Shown: in pieces, positions 13,201 through 21,494 of the stretch
Numbering within the stretch: the first letter of the stretch is position 1
Layout: every line of letters starts with the position of its first letter
Source of the DNA: Euglena gracilis
Lineage: Eukaryota; Euglenida; Euglenophyceae; Euglenales
NCBI GenBank assembly: GCA_039621445.1
Contig: CP154954.1
Span: 28,638,417 to 28,702,416 of the forward strand
Direction of reading: 5' to 3'
DNA: 64,000 bases
The notes under the pieces: generated by a model
The model's database searches: none
What the model was told of the DNA's origin: nothing
The model's input: the letters and a program-made list of their open reading frames with translations, nothing else
Position numbers and translations under genes: made by a program

Positions 13201-16200
13201 GCCCCAATTGGTCAAACGTGCGGCTTGGGGCAATGCTGTGCAAAATATGTCTAAAATTCTAAAATACACTCTGCAAAGCACTGGAGGAAAAAAATATAAA
13301 AAATAATAACCTCTTGGGCATCTACCCCTCCCCGGGAAACTGTCAGCAAATACGGAGGTGAGTAACAGTTTCCCGGGGGGGGGGGTCAGAGGTAAAAAAG
13401 GAGAATTTTTAAATCCCCGGGGGGGGGGGGTTGGACAAGCGAAGCTGCGTGCCACACTTCGGTTTTTTTAAAAAAAGAAAAAAGAATTTTTTCAAAAACA
13501 CGACATTTTACACTTTTATTTTTCAAGGTTCAAAAAACATGTTCATTGAAAAGCTGGAAGGTCAACAAAATCGTTGGGGGCCAGTAAATATTTGGACAAT
13601 GTAGACCCCCAGGGTTTCATGCAAAGAGGGTGTGCAAATTTGGTCACTTGCTTGTTTAAAAAATGGATCCACTTCAGACCAGGATCAATTCCAGGTCGCC
13701 ACACTGTGTGGCTGAACCATCCTTGATCGTTGCAATACGACGGGCAGCACCTTCAATGTACTTCAGATCTGCCGCTCGCCCTTTGCCAATCCCATGCAAC
13801 TTGGTGGGTGTGAGCAGGGATCAGGCTTCTTTTTACCAACCCCGGGGGGGGGTGCCTTGTGCTATGGTGCCTGCTGTCCACAGCAGCACCCCCACCCCAG
13901 GGGGGGGGGGGGTTGGTTTCGGCACGTGGTGCCTGCTGACACAGGCAAATTTCCCTTGAAAACGGCCATTTTTAGCACTACCCACCCCAAAACCGGCTCC
14001 CGGGGGGGGGGGGGGGGTTGAAGGTACCCTACCCTCCTGCTGGCCCACAACCCCACAGGGGGTGGTGCAACTTTCCGAAACAAAAAGAAGCCTGGCAGGA
14101 ATCCATCAACTTTCTGCTGCACAAATTTCACCAATGCCCAAGATTGTATGCATGAATATTGATATTGATTTTGTTTTTTTCCGGTTTTTGTGCTTTTTCT
14201 TTTCTCTGGTTCATATGCCATTTTTTTCCATTTTTTGGGGGGATTTGGTAAGCCCACAGTTGTTGGAGGAACATGCAGGGGTGACCACCTCCATGAGCGG
14301 TGTGAAATGAAATTTCAATATTTGTACCAAAGCTACAGTTTAAAATGAAAAAAGTACACCTTAAATTTGAAAACAGTGCATAATAGTGTGTTCGGTGCAT
14401 AATATGCATAATCAGTCCAGAGGTTTCCATGAGGTTGCACCCATGTGTCTCCTCCTCACCCTCTCCTCAAAATGTCGGGGGGGGGGGGGCGGTGCACCTG
14501 GATGGGTGGATGGGGCAAGGCTGGTTATTGGATATCGCTCAATATCGCAAATATCGAAAATATCGCCAAGGGGTGCAATATCTCGCAAAAATATCGCAAT
14601 CCCTCTTTTTTGCCCTTCTACCGAAAATCCCTATTTTGTGCGTTTCCTCTGCGTCTGCGTTTCCTCCCCTCATATTGCACCAAATCACCAAATTCATAGG
14701 GGAAAACAAATAAAGAAATGGCAAGCAGATGTGACACAATTTTCAAATGACTTGGCTGAATTTCCTTAAAAAAAATACACGCGAAAAAAATGTGCTCCAG
14801 AAAAGAGTCGTTGACAGGGGGGGGGGGTGTCAACAACACGCTGTGTCTTGGACAAGGGGAGGAAGGGGGTATGTGATTTCTTGGGTCCCAGGAAATGTAA
14901 TCCTGACTTTTGGTTACCTGAGGCTTGTAGGCAGATGGAGCCTGGTCACCACGGAGGCTCTGTGGAGGCTCCGCGGAGCCTCCTCCAGGTGACCAATTTT
15001 GTGCAAAGCCATCTCGCACAAACAAATCACACCAGATCCCACTGTCCCACACCATAACACACCATATTTTGCAGCTTTCCACCATTTTCTTTACAATTTT
15101 TTTGCAATTTTTTTTTATATTTTGGGGCCTTTATAGAAGCTAACCCTTGACCCTACCGAGAGAGAAAATTGCAATACCACCACCACCCATCGGAGTCTTT
15201 TCACCAAAATGTGGTTGCCCACAGGTTGTCTGTATTCGGCCAGACTGGAAGAAACACTGTTCAGTTGTTCTTTGTTCCATCGTTCTCTTGGGGCAGTTCG
15301 GGGTTTGCCACACACACACACACACCATCATGCACATGCACCTGACAGGGTTTACACAGCGGCATTTACCTGTTGGCAACACCGTCCCAGTGGCATGTAC
15401 ACCACCCCAAACCCCCCTGCTGACTCTCCGTGTGACTTGTGGGGGGGATTCCCAAAAAGCCCACATCACCCTCCACCATCGGGGGGGGGGGGGGGTGGCT
15501 TTAGTCACACTTCTTTCACAATCATTCCAGCATTCTTCTCCCATTAATGCCACTCCCTGAATGTGTTCACAGACATAAACACGATGTCCGCTTCTTGGAG
15601 TTCCTCATCGAAGCTGGTGGTGAAGAAAAGGTTCTTGCCACGCTGCTGCTTTACAATCTCCTCCAGTCCCGGTTCATAGATTGGAAGTTGGTCTGAGTTC
15701 CAGGCATCAATCCGCGCCTGATTGATATCATGGATGGTCACCTTGACATCTGTCACAGGGCTTCCGATGAGAGGAACTGTTACCGCCTGTGCTCTCCCCA
15801 GGGGGAAGATAAAAAGAATAAAATAAATCTGCTGTCCCAGCACATTCAATGAAACCCCAGAGGAAGAATGGGCAAAAAAGAGCCAAATTTTGGCAAAAGC
15901 GGCTCGAATTCGGTAGAAAATGTGATTTCCGGCATCCTTGGACTATCGCCCATCCACCCAAAAGGTCGAAAAATGCATGTTTCGACCTTTTTGTTTTTGA
16001 GGAGGAGCCCACACCGCGGTTATCACCGCGGTTGCACCGCGGTCACACCGCGGTGTAACCGCAAGGTAATGGAGGTCAAAATTCTCTTTCAATTCACACG
16101 ATGATCTTGGTTTGGATTCCACCTGTCAACAATTTGGGATATTTGAGTTCCAAAAACAGGCTAAAAGATGAATTGAACCAATTTACGCGTATCGCGAAGC

Positions 16201-19200
16201 GCCGAAGGAAAACTTTTGGTGTTTCTGGGAACCTGGAAAATGATGTCTTTGGGCCGTTGGTAAAAAAAAAATCCAAAAATAAGATCCCCCAAAAATAAGA
16301 ACCCCTGCAGTTTTTAAGTAACGGACCCAAAAATCCCGGGTCTCATTTGGGTCTCATTTCCCCCCCTCCAACCCCAGCGGCATGAAGCACTGGACTGATA
16401 CTGATACCTTTGCTCTTGTTCTCACTGCGATTACACCGCGGTTACCTGGGCTCCTCCCGACCCGGTTCACGCCCCCCAGTTCTGCCCTTGGCAGACAGAC
16501 TCTTAGGCCTGAGGGCTTCAGGGCCGTCCTGAACAGGAAAAAAAAGAAAAATCTCGTCCCGTATGGACCACCCTGGCTCTCTCCATGCACCCTTGGGGGT
16601 CAGGGCCAAAGATGCTGTTCAAAACAAACACTTCAGACTGAGAAACATGTTTAACCCCCCAAAACCAACAAAAAAGCATGCATGAAACTTTTATTTGGCA
16701 AAACCATTGCCTTGTTGTACCCGCCCCCCCCCCCTTGTCTAACGACCGGGTTCCTACGACCCCCGACCGGGGGGGGGGGCGTACCCCCCCAACCTGCAAC
16801 CCCCGACCGGGGGGTGGTCTTACCACTAGGGGCAAAACAAAACCAAAAGCCAAAAAAGGTGCAATTTCATAACGGTAATATTTCTCCCCATGAGGTAAGG
16901 GACCAATAACCATAGCAGCAACAGAGGTGCTATCACTACGCTCAAACAAAACAGGACTCCCCGGAGGGAACACGAGGAACACTCAATGGACAGGAAACAC
17001 GGGAAAAAAGCTGGTCGACAAGCACATGAGAGGTAAAACATTTTGGTGGTCACCTGCAACCCCGACCGGGGGGTGGTCGTACCCCCCCCCCCCCAACCTG
17101 CAACCCCCGACCGGGGGGTGGTCGGTATGTAGGGGTGGTCGGTGGACAAGGGGACAAGGGGGGGGGGCGGGTACTATATCGAGAACTGTGTCCCAGACGC
17201 CGGTTCGGGCGGGAAACCTGTGCCTGGGACGCCGGTTCGGGCGGTAGCCCGAACGGGCCTCCCAGGCACAGCTTACCCGCCCGAACCGGCGTCTGGGACA
17301 CAGTTCTTGAAACCATGGCTAGGGGCTCCGTTTTCATGCCCGAACCGGCGGCTAGGGAATCACGGCCAATTTCGCCCAAAATACCCATGTTTGGGGCAGT
17401 TTTGGGCGATTTTGGCCCAAATGGGCCGCCGGTCAAAAATGGCAGATTCCACACTTATGAAGCCATGTTACCCATTAATCGAAAGCTCTTCTCAAGGGCT
17501 TTCGACAGATAATCACAGGATTCGGCCACAATGCACGCAGCGCTTATTTTCAGCGATCGTGTATTCCAAAATTTGACATCCTAATTTGTCAAATCCCACA
17601 GTTCAGGTTGCAAATTGCATATCAAACGAAAGGTCTCGCCAACACCTTTCGCTTGGTACCCACAGAACTCAGCCAGATTGCAAAGCGACCTCAAAATCAG
17701 CGATCGCATTTTTCCGCATTTTTCGGACCCCATTTGCATATCTGAAATTGCACTTTTCAGCTGCCATGTTACCCATCGATCGAAAGCTCTTCTCAAGGGC
17801 TTTCAGCAGATGGCCTTAGATTTCAGCCATGCTGTGTGGTATTCTATTTCAGAAATTCTCCAAAATTGGCCAAAAGGAAACTTTTCCTCAAAAACCCCCA
17901 ATTTTTGGCCCAAGACCACCCAAAAGCTGCGCAAATGTGATTACCACATGTCTACAAACCCTTTTGGACACTTTTTGGCACTTTTATTTTGGGTCCCCCA
18001 GACGCCGGTTTCCCGCCCGAACCGGCGTCTGGGACGCCGGTTCGGCGCAGAAATTTCCCGCCCGAACCGGCGCCCCAGACGCCGGTTCGGGCATGAAAAC
18101 GGAGCCCCCAGAGACGGTTTCAAAAACAGGTTGTTTTATTCTTGACATCCTTAATCAGAATTATACCGTTGCTCAGCAACACCCCCCGGGGGGGGGATCT
18201 GGAAAACCAATCACCCAACTCCCCAACCCCTCCAGGGTCGGTCTCAGGCTTCTTTTTAAGACCCCCGGGGGGGTCCCCCCCCACCCACCCAGGGTGGCGC
18301 GGGACCCCCCCGGGGGGGGGGGGGGGCGGGGACCCCCCCCCCAAAATCGGGCCCGTTAAAGGCAATTTCCAAAAATTTTCGGCGCTTTGCGCCGAAAAGG
18401 TATACCCAGCGCCTCCGGCGCGGGACCCCCCCCCCCAGGGGGGGTCCGGCCCGGACCCACCCACCCACCCCTCCCCCCGGGGGGGGGGGGGTCTGCTGAC
18501 TTAAAAAGAAGCCTGGTCGGTCTCTGGCCACTGGGACCAAAATGACTCAAAAATCAACACTTCCACTCTGGAAATAATGGTTCAGTCCAGGGGTTTCCTT
18601 AAAGACCCTGGGGGGGTTACCGCTAGGGAAAAAAAAGGTGCTGGCTGGAAAAGGGGTCTACCGGCAGCTGAACCGGGCTGGCACCTCGAAAACAGGCAAG
18701 AAAGCCCGAATCCAGCCCGAATCTCCGTTGACAAGTGCCTCTTTTTGAAGCCTGAAAATTTTTTGAGGGCTGCAGCCGGCTGTTCAGAAACGGGATAAAT
18801 TGGCCCCTACACGGTACCAGGTACCCCAAAGAGCCGCCCAACTGGGGTTAATGCACATGGGGGGACCCTCGCTTGGCGCCTCACTCAGGTCCCCCCATGT
18901 TTTTAACCCTAGTTGGGCGGCTCTTTGGGATTGCTGGGAACCTTGTAGAGACCAATCTAATAACGTTGGAGGCTAGGCGCGCCGCTCGGGGGGGTCCGGG
19001 CCCCCCCCCCTCCCCCCCCCCGCGCGGCCCCTGCGCGGCCGCCCGCGCGGCCGCTCGCCCCCCCCTGGACCCCCCCCCTCCCCCCCTGTGCCTAGCATAG
19101 CCAAGAAAAAAATTTTTGGTGAAAAAATCGTGATTTTTGAGGCCCAAAAATGACCAAAAATGACCATTTTTGGACACAAAATGGCTAATTTGAGGGCCGC

Positions 19201-20494
19201 ACGCTCTGCGCGCTGCCAAAAAAGCACTGTTTTGCTCAAAAATGGCCCAAAAAGGGCAAAAAATGACCACTTTTTGGACCCGAAAATCACAAACCGATTT
19301 TAGGATGCGTTCCGCCCGCGCGGGCCGCGCCTCGGACCCCCCTCCGGCCCACCGATTTTAGGATGCGTTCCGCCCGGCGCGGCGCGCTCGCGGACCCCCT
19401 CAGGCCCCCCCCCCCCCCCGGGCCTCACCCGCGCGGCGACACGCGCGGCCGCTCAGCCCCCCCCTCAGACACCCCCCCCCCGCTGTGCCTAGCCTCCGTT
19501 GAGCAGGAAATGTTCTGCTGTTTGCATAAGAATCATAACCCTAACCCAACTCATATAACCCTTCAAATAACGTCAGAAATTCTTTTTGGCCACGGGTTAA
19601 CGCCACCAGGAATTGTTTTGCAATGCCCCCTAGCTTATGGGTACCCTCACCCCCCCCCCCTATTTGGCTAATGGCCGGGCTCCTTCGGACCCCCAATTAG
19701 CCAATTTGGGAGGGGGGGACAATTGGGGGGGGGGGGGGGTAACCCCGGCCAATGGGCAATAAGCCCGACCCCCCCCCAATTGGCTAATGGACCGTCCAAC
19801 GGGACCCTCAATTAGGGGGGGGGGTGAGGGTATATGCAAAAATGGCCTTTTTATCCTTTTTATGTTCCGGGGTTTGGCCAAGGGTTTGGATGCTTTTGAA
19901 AAGGAAAACCATTGAGGTCGTTTCTACCGACCATATGTTCGGCCCGACCTCCAAATGGTCAGGCCGACCATATGGTCGGCAACTGCAACAGGTCGGGCCG
20001 ACCAGTCCTTTGAAAAGGGGGGGGGGTAATGCGGTACAGTGGCCATTTCTGTCGACCTCCAGAGGTCGATAACAGCATGGTTGGGCCTTGGGCCGTGCCG
20101 ACCTAGGTCGGCCCAACCTCCAGAGCAAGCATGGCCAACATCCGCCCGGGGCCCGAATCCAGTGGGTTGGAATTTTTCCGCCAAAATTTGGAACTGAAAG
20201 CTTAAAACCGAAATCCCTCAAATTGCCATGCCATTCTCACTCTTTTTTCAAAAAAATATTCAATCCAGCTTCGGCAGGCCATCCGGGGTGGCTGAACTTG
20301 CAGTGGTCCCATCTCGAGACCAAAACCAGGGGTTTCTTCAGCTGGAGGGGACCCAACCCCCAAGTCACGGTCTCCTCCTGTCTTTGCTGGAATGTGAAAC
20401 CCTGTCAGGGACATTTGAAAGCGATGACTGCCATCGTTGGACCACCAACGTACCCAGCGCCAATGCACAAAATCTTCACTTTGAAGTCAGCCAT
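4147..20494 (-). CDS. UGDH: UDP-glucose 6-dehydrogenase, 13 exons, complete
   Basis: A cytosolic enzyme that oxidises UDP-glucose to UDP-glucuronate with two NAD+, supplying precursors for polysaccharides. Joined exons (in reading order on the minus strand: 20494-20408, 15750-15563, 13809-13710, 12036-11950, 11190-11152, 10985-10933, 10445-10371, 9276-9099, 8760-8651, 8012-7808, 5886-5738, 5455-5354, 4213-4147) give 1440 nt, 479 residues and TGA, the normal length for eukaryotic UGDH. Visible motifs: the Rossmann GAGYVGG near residues 12-18, [39 protein letters not shown], the catalytic Cys in [10 protein letters not shown] (about residue 282), [23 protein letters not shown] and [14 protein letters not shown]. 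No internal stop or frameshift was found. Exon-intron junctions were set by protein continuity and by the CAG(+4)/CTG(-8) intron signals. The identity is certain; a few junctions could shift by one base. Confidence 0.95.
4214..5353 (-). other. UGDH intron 12 (nonconventional)
   Basis: 5' GGTCAG and 3' CTGGAGCC, so CAG is at +4 and CTG at -8. CAGGCC at the start can pair with GGCCTG at the end. The interior holds part of the DATATAA/poly-G family (4268-4436) and an ACTGACTGG palindrome cluster (4600-4872). Confidence 0.88.
5354..5455 (-). CDS. UGDH: UGDH exon 12
   Basis: 102 nt encoding [18 protein letters not shown] then [15 protein letters not shown], the conserved C-terminal NAD-domain strand. 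It ends in phase 2 (AA) before GGTCAG. Confidence 0.93.
5456..5737 (-). other. UGDH intron 11 (diverged nonconventional)
   Basis: 282 bp. 5' GGCGAG and 3' CTACCGAA: each signal is one substitution away from CAG and CTG at the expected positions. AGGG and CCCT can pair. There are no GT-AG ends and no repeat recognised inside. Confidence 0.75.
5738..5886 (-). CDS. UGDH: UGDH exon 11
   Basis: 149 nt. It starts [19 protein letters not shown] (the YDPKV motif is split across the junction) and ends [14 protein letters not shown] in phase 2. Confidence 0.92.
5887..7807 (-). other. UGDH intron 10 (nonconventional)
   Basis: 5' ACCCAGGGA, 3' CCCTGCCAT (CTG at -7). The two ends are inverted repeats for about 17 bp, CAGGGACACGGTGCCAAG against CAGGGATAGGTGCCAAGG. 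The interior holds A-rich tracts (6184-6275, 7168-7212) and a G/C palindrome (6730-6920). Confidence 0.85.
7808..8012 (-). CDS. UGDH: UGDH exon 10
   Basis: 205 nt encoding [49 protein letters not shown] and [19 protein letters not shown]. It holds the second Rossmann core and the [11 protein letters not shown] motif. It ends TAC before ACCCAG. Confidence 0.93.
8013..8650 (-). other. UGDH intron 9 (GT-AG, intermediate type)
   Basis: Begins GTACAG and ends CCTGTTTCAG. It has canonical GT-AG ends and a pyrimidine-rich 3' end, yet also CAG at +4 and CTG at -9. It contains a hAT-like miniature element (8117-8514). Confidence 0.82.
8117..8514. mobile_element. hAT-like MITE in UGDH intron 9
   Basis: Ends CAGACTATTTCTTACC and (reverse complement) CAGGCTTTTCTTTTTAAG. 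It is flanked on both sides by a perfect 8-bp duplication, ATGGGAAG (8109-8116 and 8515-8522). Inside are GGGGTGCCTGCCCCTAGC palindromes and the core GGCGCCAAAGGCGCC. Related in inverted orientation to 57033-57318. Confidence 0.82.
8651..8760 (-). CDS. UGDH: UGDH exon 9 (catalytic cysteine)
   Basis: 110 nt encoding [18 protein letters not shown] then [18 protein letters not shown]. The catalytic cysteine is in [10 protein letters not shown]. It ends TATTG before GTACAG, the only GT-AG intron of this gene. Confidence 0.92.
8761..9098 (-). other. UGDH intron 8 (nonconventional variant)
   Basis: 338 bp, 5' AACCGG and 3' CTGGCCGG. The bases flanking the element ends match at 5 of 8 positions. 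It holds pentamer runs (GTGTG / TTGTG) at about 9012-9076. Confidence 0.78.
9099..9276 (-). CDS. UGDH: UGDH exon 8
   Basis: 178 nt encoding [34 protein letters not shown] and [18 protein letters not shown] then RDSRIGP. This is the helical linker holding the conserved Asn and Lys of the active site. The downstream intron begins AACCGG, where CGG replaces CAG. Confidence 0.92.
9277..10370 (-). other. UGDH intron 7 (nonconventional)
   Basis: 5' GCACAG, 3' CTGCCTCT. CAGCTGA pairs with TCAGCTG, and the ends match as inverted repeats over 11 of 13 bases. At 10010-10280 there is an A-rich stretch with repeated TGCGCAAAAA units. Confidence 0.87.
10371..10445 (-). CDS. UGDH: UGDH exon 7
   Basis: 75 nt encoding [16 protein letters not shown] then CSVYARWV. 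It ends in phase 2 (CC) before GCACAG; exon 8 completes Pro of the conserved WVP(R) motif. Confidence 0.92.
10446..10932 (-). other. UGDH intron 6 (nonconventional, TIR and TSD visible)
   Basis: 5' GATCAG, 3' CTGGCGCT. The inverted ends are CAGGCATTATT on both sides. The 8 bases before CAG (GTGTTGAT) and after CTG (GCGCTGAT) agree at 6 of 8 positions, as a target duplication would. Confidence 0.9.
10933..10985 (-). CDS. UGDH: UGDH exon 6
   Basis: 53 nt encoding [18 protein letters not shown]. It ends in phase 2 (TT) before GATCAG, and exon 7 supplies G to give Leu then IGG. Confidence 0.92.
10986..11151 (-). other. UGDH intron 5 (166 bp, exception)
   Basis: The 3' end CTGGCGAG fits, but the 5' end is CACACCAG with CAG at +6. 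CCAG and CTGG can pair. The reading frame leaves no other junction that keeps SNPEFLAEG intact. Confidence 0.75.
11152..11190 (-). CDS. UGDH: UGDH exon 5 (39-nt microexon)
   Basis: Only 13 codons: [13 protein letters not shown]. It is needed to complete the conserved QVLSNPEFLAEG region together with exon 6. Its 3' junction is the one whose intron lacks CAG at +4; the nearest CAG lies at +6. Confidence 0.88.
11191..11949 (-). other. UGDH intron 4 (best TIR and TSD)
   Basis: 5' GATCAG, 3' CTGGTGCT. The inverted ends are CAGGGTTTGAC and CAGGGATTGAC (10 of 11). The 8 bases before the left end (GTGCTGAT) and after the right end (GTGCTGAC) agree at 7 of 8. It contains four or five tandem GTGTCCTATGTGGGTC units at about 11634-11720. 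Confidence 0.92.
11950..12036 (-). CDS. UGDH: UGDH exon 4
   Basis: 87 nt encoding [24 protein letters not shown] and [15 protein letters not shown] is the hallmark substrate-contacting segment of the family. It ends GCT before GATCAG, phase 0. Confidence 0.92.
12037..13709 (-). other. UGDH intron 3 (nonconventional)
   Basis: 5' ACACAG, 3' CTGTGAAG; CACAGT pairs with ACTGTG. Inside are an ACTGACTGG-family palindrome with the core GGCGCCTTTGGCGCC (12246-12560) and a second G/C palindrome block (12890-13100). Confidence 0.82.
13710..13809 (-). CDS. UGDH: UGDH exon 3
   Basis: 100 nt encoding (T)[28 protein letters not shown] and KDGSA, the loop plus helix that follow the NTPTK motif. It ends GCC before ACACAG. 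Other junctions two or three codons upstream (before the TCAG in GGTTCAG) also keep the frame but fit the intron signals less well. Confidence 0.88.
13810..15562 (-). other. UGDH intron 2 (nonconventional)
   Basis: 5' ATTCAG, 3' CTGCTCAC; CAGGGA pairs with TCCCTG. A 273-bp hAT-like element (13822-14094) has landed right beside the 3' splice signal. CA repeats lie at about 15310-15325. Confidence 0.88.
13822..14094. mobile_element. hAT-like MITE in UGDH intron 2
   Basis: Ends CAGGCTTCTTTTTACC and CAGGCTTCTTTTTGTT (inverted). Flanked by GCAGGGAT (13814-13821) and GCAGGAAT (14095-14102), a 7 of 8 match. Similar in ends and length (273 bp) to 18245-18515. Confidence 0.83.
15563..15750 (-). CDS. 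UGDH: UGDH exon 2
   Basis: 188 nt. It begins GAT GTC AAG ([11 protein letters not shown]) and continues through the conserved [21 protein letters not shown] and [10 protein letters not shown]. It ends in phase 2 inside the Thr codon of the NTPTK motif. Confidence 0.93.
18245..18515. mobile_element. hAT-like MITE in UGDH intron 1, perfect TSD
   Basis: Perfect 16-bp inverted ends CAGGCTTCTTTTTAAG, flanked by identical 8-bp GTCGGTCT (18237-18244 and 18516-18523). Length 271 bp. The centre carries TTTTCGGCGCTTTGCGCCG between facing C and G tracts. Confidence 0.9.
18826..18929. repeat. 100-bp perfect-looking hairpin
   Basis: CCCAAAGAGCCGCCCAACT...GGGGTTAA...CATGGGGGGACC reads back as GGTCCCCCCATG...TTAACCC...AGTTGGGCGGCTCTTTGG after a loop of about 18 nt. 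The arms are about 42 bp with few mismatches. Confidence 0.8.
18960..19500. repeat. GC-rich CGCGGCCG block with duplicated unit
   Basis: Two GC-rich segments rich in GCGCGGCC frame an A/T-rich middle. 'CCGATTTTAGGATGCGTTCC' occurs at about 19293 and again at about 19350, giving a local direct duplication of about 57 bp. Confidence 0.6.
19926..20112. repeat. Cluster of GGTCGG palindromes
   Basis: CCGACCATATGGTCGG, GGTCGGGCCGACC, GACCTCCAGAGGTC and CCGACCTAGGTCGG occur within 190 bp of UGDH intron 1. Each is a short perfect dyad. Confidence 0.65.
20408..20494 (-). CDS. UGDH: UGDH exon 1 (start codon, NAD-binding loop)
   Basis: Encodes 29 residues, [18 protein letters not shown] then [11 protein letters not shown], ending in phase 0. 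The ATG is the first codon of the conserved Rossmann strand and there is no in-frame homology upstream. The exon ends CCC before TGACAG. Confidence 0.93.
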
Positions 20495-20520
20495 TTTGTG
20501 CCCTGAAAAACAAAATTATT
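20495..20520 (-). promoter_or_regulatory. Candidate spliced-leader acceptor before UGDH ATG
   Basis: On the coding strand TTTTGTTTTTCAG is followed by GGCACAAA and then ATG. A pyrimidine tract and AG 8 nt before the start codon suit trans-splicing of a spliced leader, which euglenids use. A conventional intron in the 5' leader would look the same. Confidence 0.5.
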
Positions 20521-20905
20521 GTGAGAGTCCTGCCATTCTACGCCAAACAAAGAAATAACTGTTTAAAATACCACTTGGAGGAGCCCAGATACCTGTAACT
20601 GCGGTGAAACACGATGAGAACCAGAATGAGGGAATTGTCCCAGGGGGTGAGGGTAATATGAGGCGGTTTCAATTTTGGGGCGAAGCTGTGAAGAATTTTT
20701 TTTTGAAATACCCTAATGCGTCCCGACTTTGGGCGACCTGGAGCCTTAAAAAGGAACCTGGGGGTACTTTCAATTACAATGTTGTAGGGAAGGTCCATCA
20801 ATTTGGGAGGGGGTGTTGGCCAACCATACATGGGGGCCAACCATGCAAAAATGACGGTACTTGTCTGTTATCGCACGACATCCCCCCCCCCTTTCGGTTA
20901 TCGCA

Positions 20906-21118
20906 CGACACCCTTTTTTTGGGTTATTTAGGGTTATTTAAAGGAATAGGGTTAGGTGCGCACATGCCACGTTGCGCTACATGGCCACGTTGCGCTACAT
21001 GGCCATGTGGCGCAACGTGGCCATGTAGCGCAACGTGGCCATGTAGCGCAACATGGCATGTGCGCACCTAACCCTACTCCTTCAAATAACCCTATAAAAC
21101 CTAAAAATAAGGCGTCGT
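20906..21118. repeat. TTAGGG-tagged long palindrome, copy 1
   Basis: The left arm GGAATAGGGTTAGGTGCGCA, then CATGCCACGTTGCGCTACATGG units, mirrors the right arm about a centre near 21011. Inner 15- to 20-bp TAGCGCAACGTGGCCATG units are tandem. The same end sequence recurs at 34513-34688. Confidence 0.8.
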
Positions 21119-21132
21119 GCCTTATTTTTATA

Positions 21133-21458
21133 CCGTGCCCCCCCCCCCCCCGAGCTATTCACGTCCCCGGGACCCTTTACGGCCCAATGGGGAAAGTACG
21201 GGGGAGGAAACAGCTCGGGGGGGGGGATAGGTCCCCCCCCCCGATCTATTTCCATACCCGACCCTCGGGCAACCCAAAAGGGGTCATTTTTGGCAACTTT
21301 TTGGGATGTTTGCAAAAAATGGTCAATTTTGTGCACATTTGCCAAAAGGTGATTTTTGAAAATGGTCCAAAACGTCGATTTTTGACCACTTTCTTGGAAG
21401 TTCTTTATAAAAAGTGCTATGACAGTGAGGTATTCCCGTACCCCCAATGGGAATAGCT

Positions 21459-21492
<34 letters not shown>

Positions 21493-21494
21493 GG
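21133..21494 (+). mobile_element. TA-flanked MITE, CCRTGCCCCC ends, copy 1
   Basis: Starts CCGTGCCCCCC and ends GGGGGCACGG, flanked by TA on both sides (21131-21132, 21495-21496) as for Tc1/mariner-type insertions. The interior (CGAGCTATTC..., AAGTGCTATGACAG...) matches 29775-30132 in the opposite orientation. Confidence 0.78.

Larger units (their letters stand above)
15751..20407 (-). other. UGDH intron 1 (4.66 kb, nonconventional)
   Basis: 5' TGACAG, 3' CTGTGACA; ACAGGG pairs with CCCTGT. Nested inside are CACCGCGGTTA tandem units (16014-16057), repeated GACGCCGGTTCGGGC in both orientations (17190-17360, 18000-18110), a hAT-like element (18245-18515), a 100-bp hairpin (18826-18929) and a GGTCGG palindrome cluster (19926-20112). 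Confidence 0.88.

Noticed and set aside
13681-13720. Alternative UGDH exon 3 end at GAT|GGTTCAG
   Set aside because: It keeps the frame but puts CAG at +5; the junction at GCC|ACACAG satisfies both intron signals.
15544-15849. Single ORF through UGDH exon 2 ending ...NTFREWH
   Set aside because: The last residues read into the intron; the conserved NTPTK continues in the exon at 13809.
4147-20494. UGDH as a pseudogene, since no intron but one has GT-AG ends
   Set aside because: All 13 exons keep frame and conserved motifs with no stop, and the intron ends follow the euglenid nonconventional pattern.
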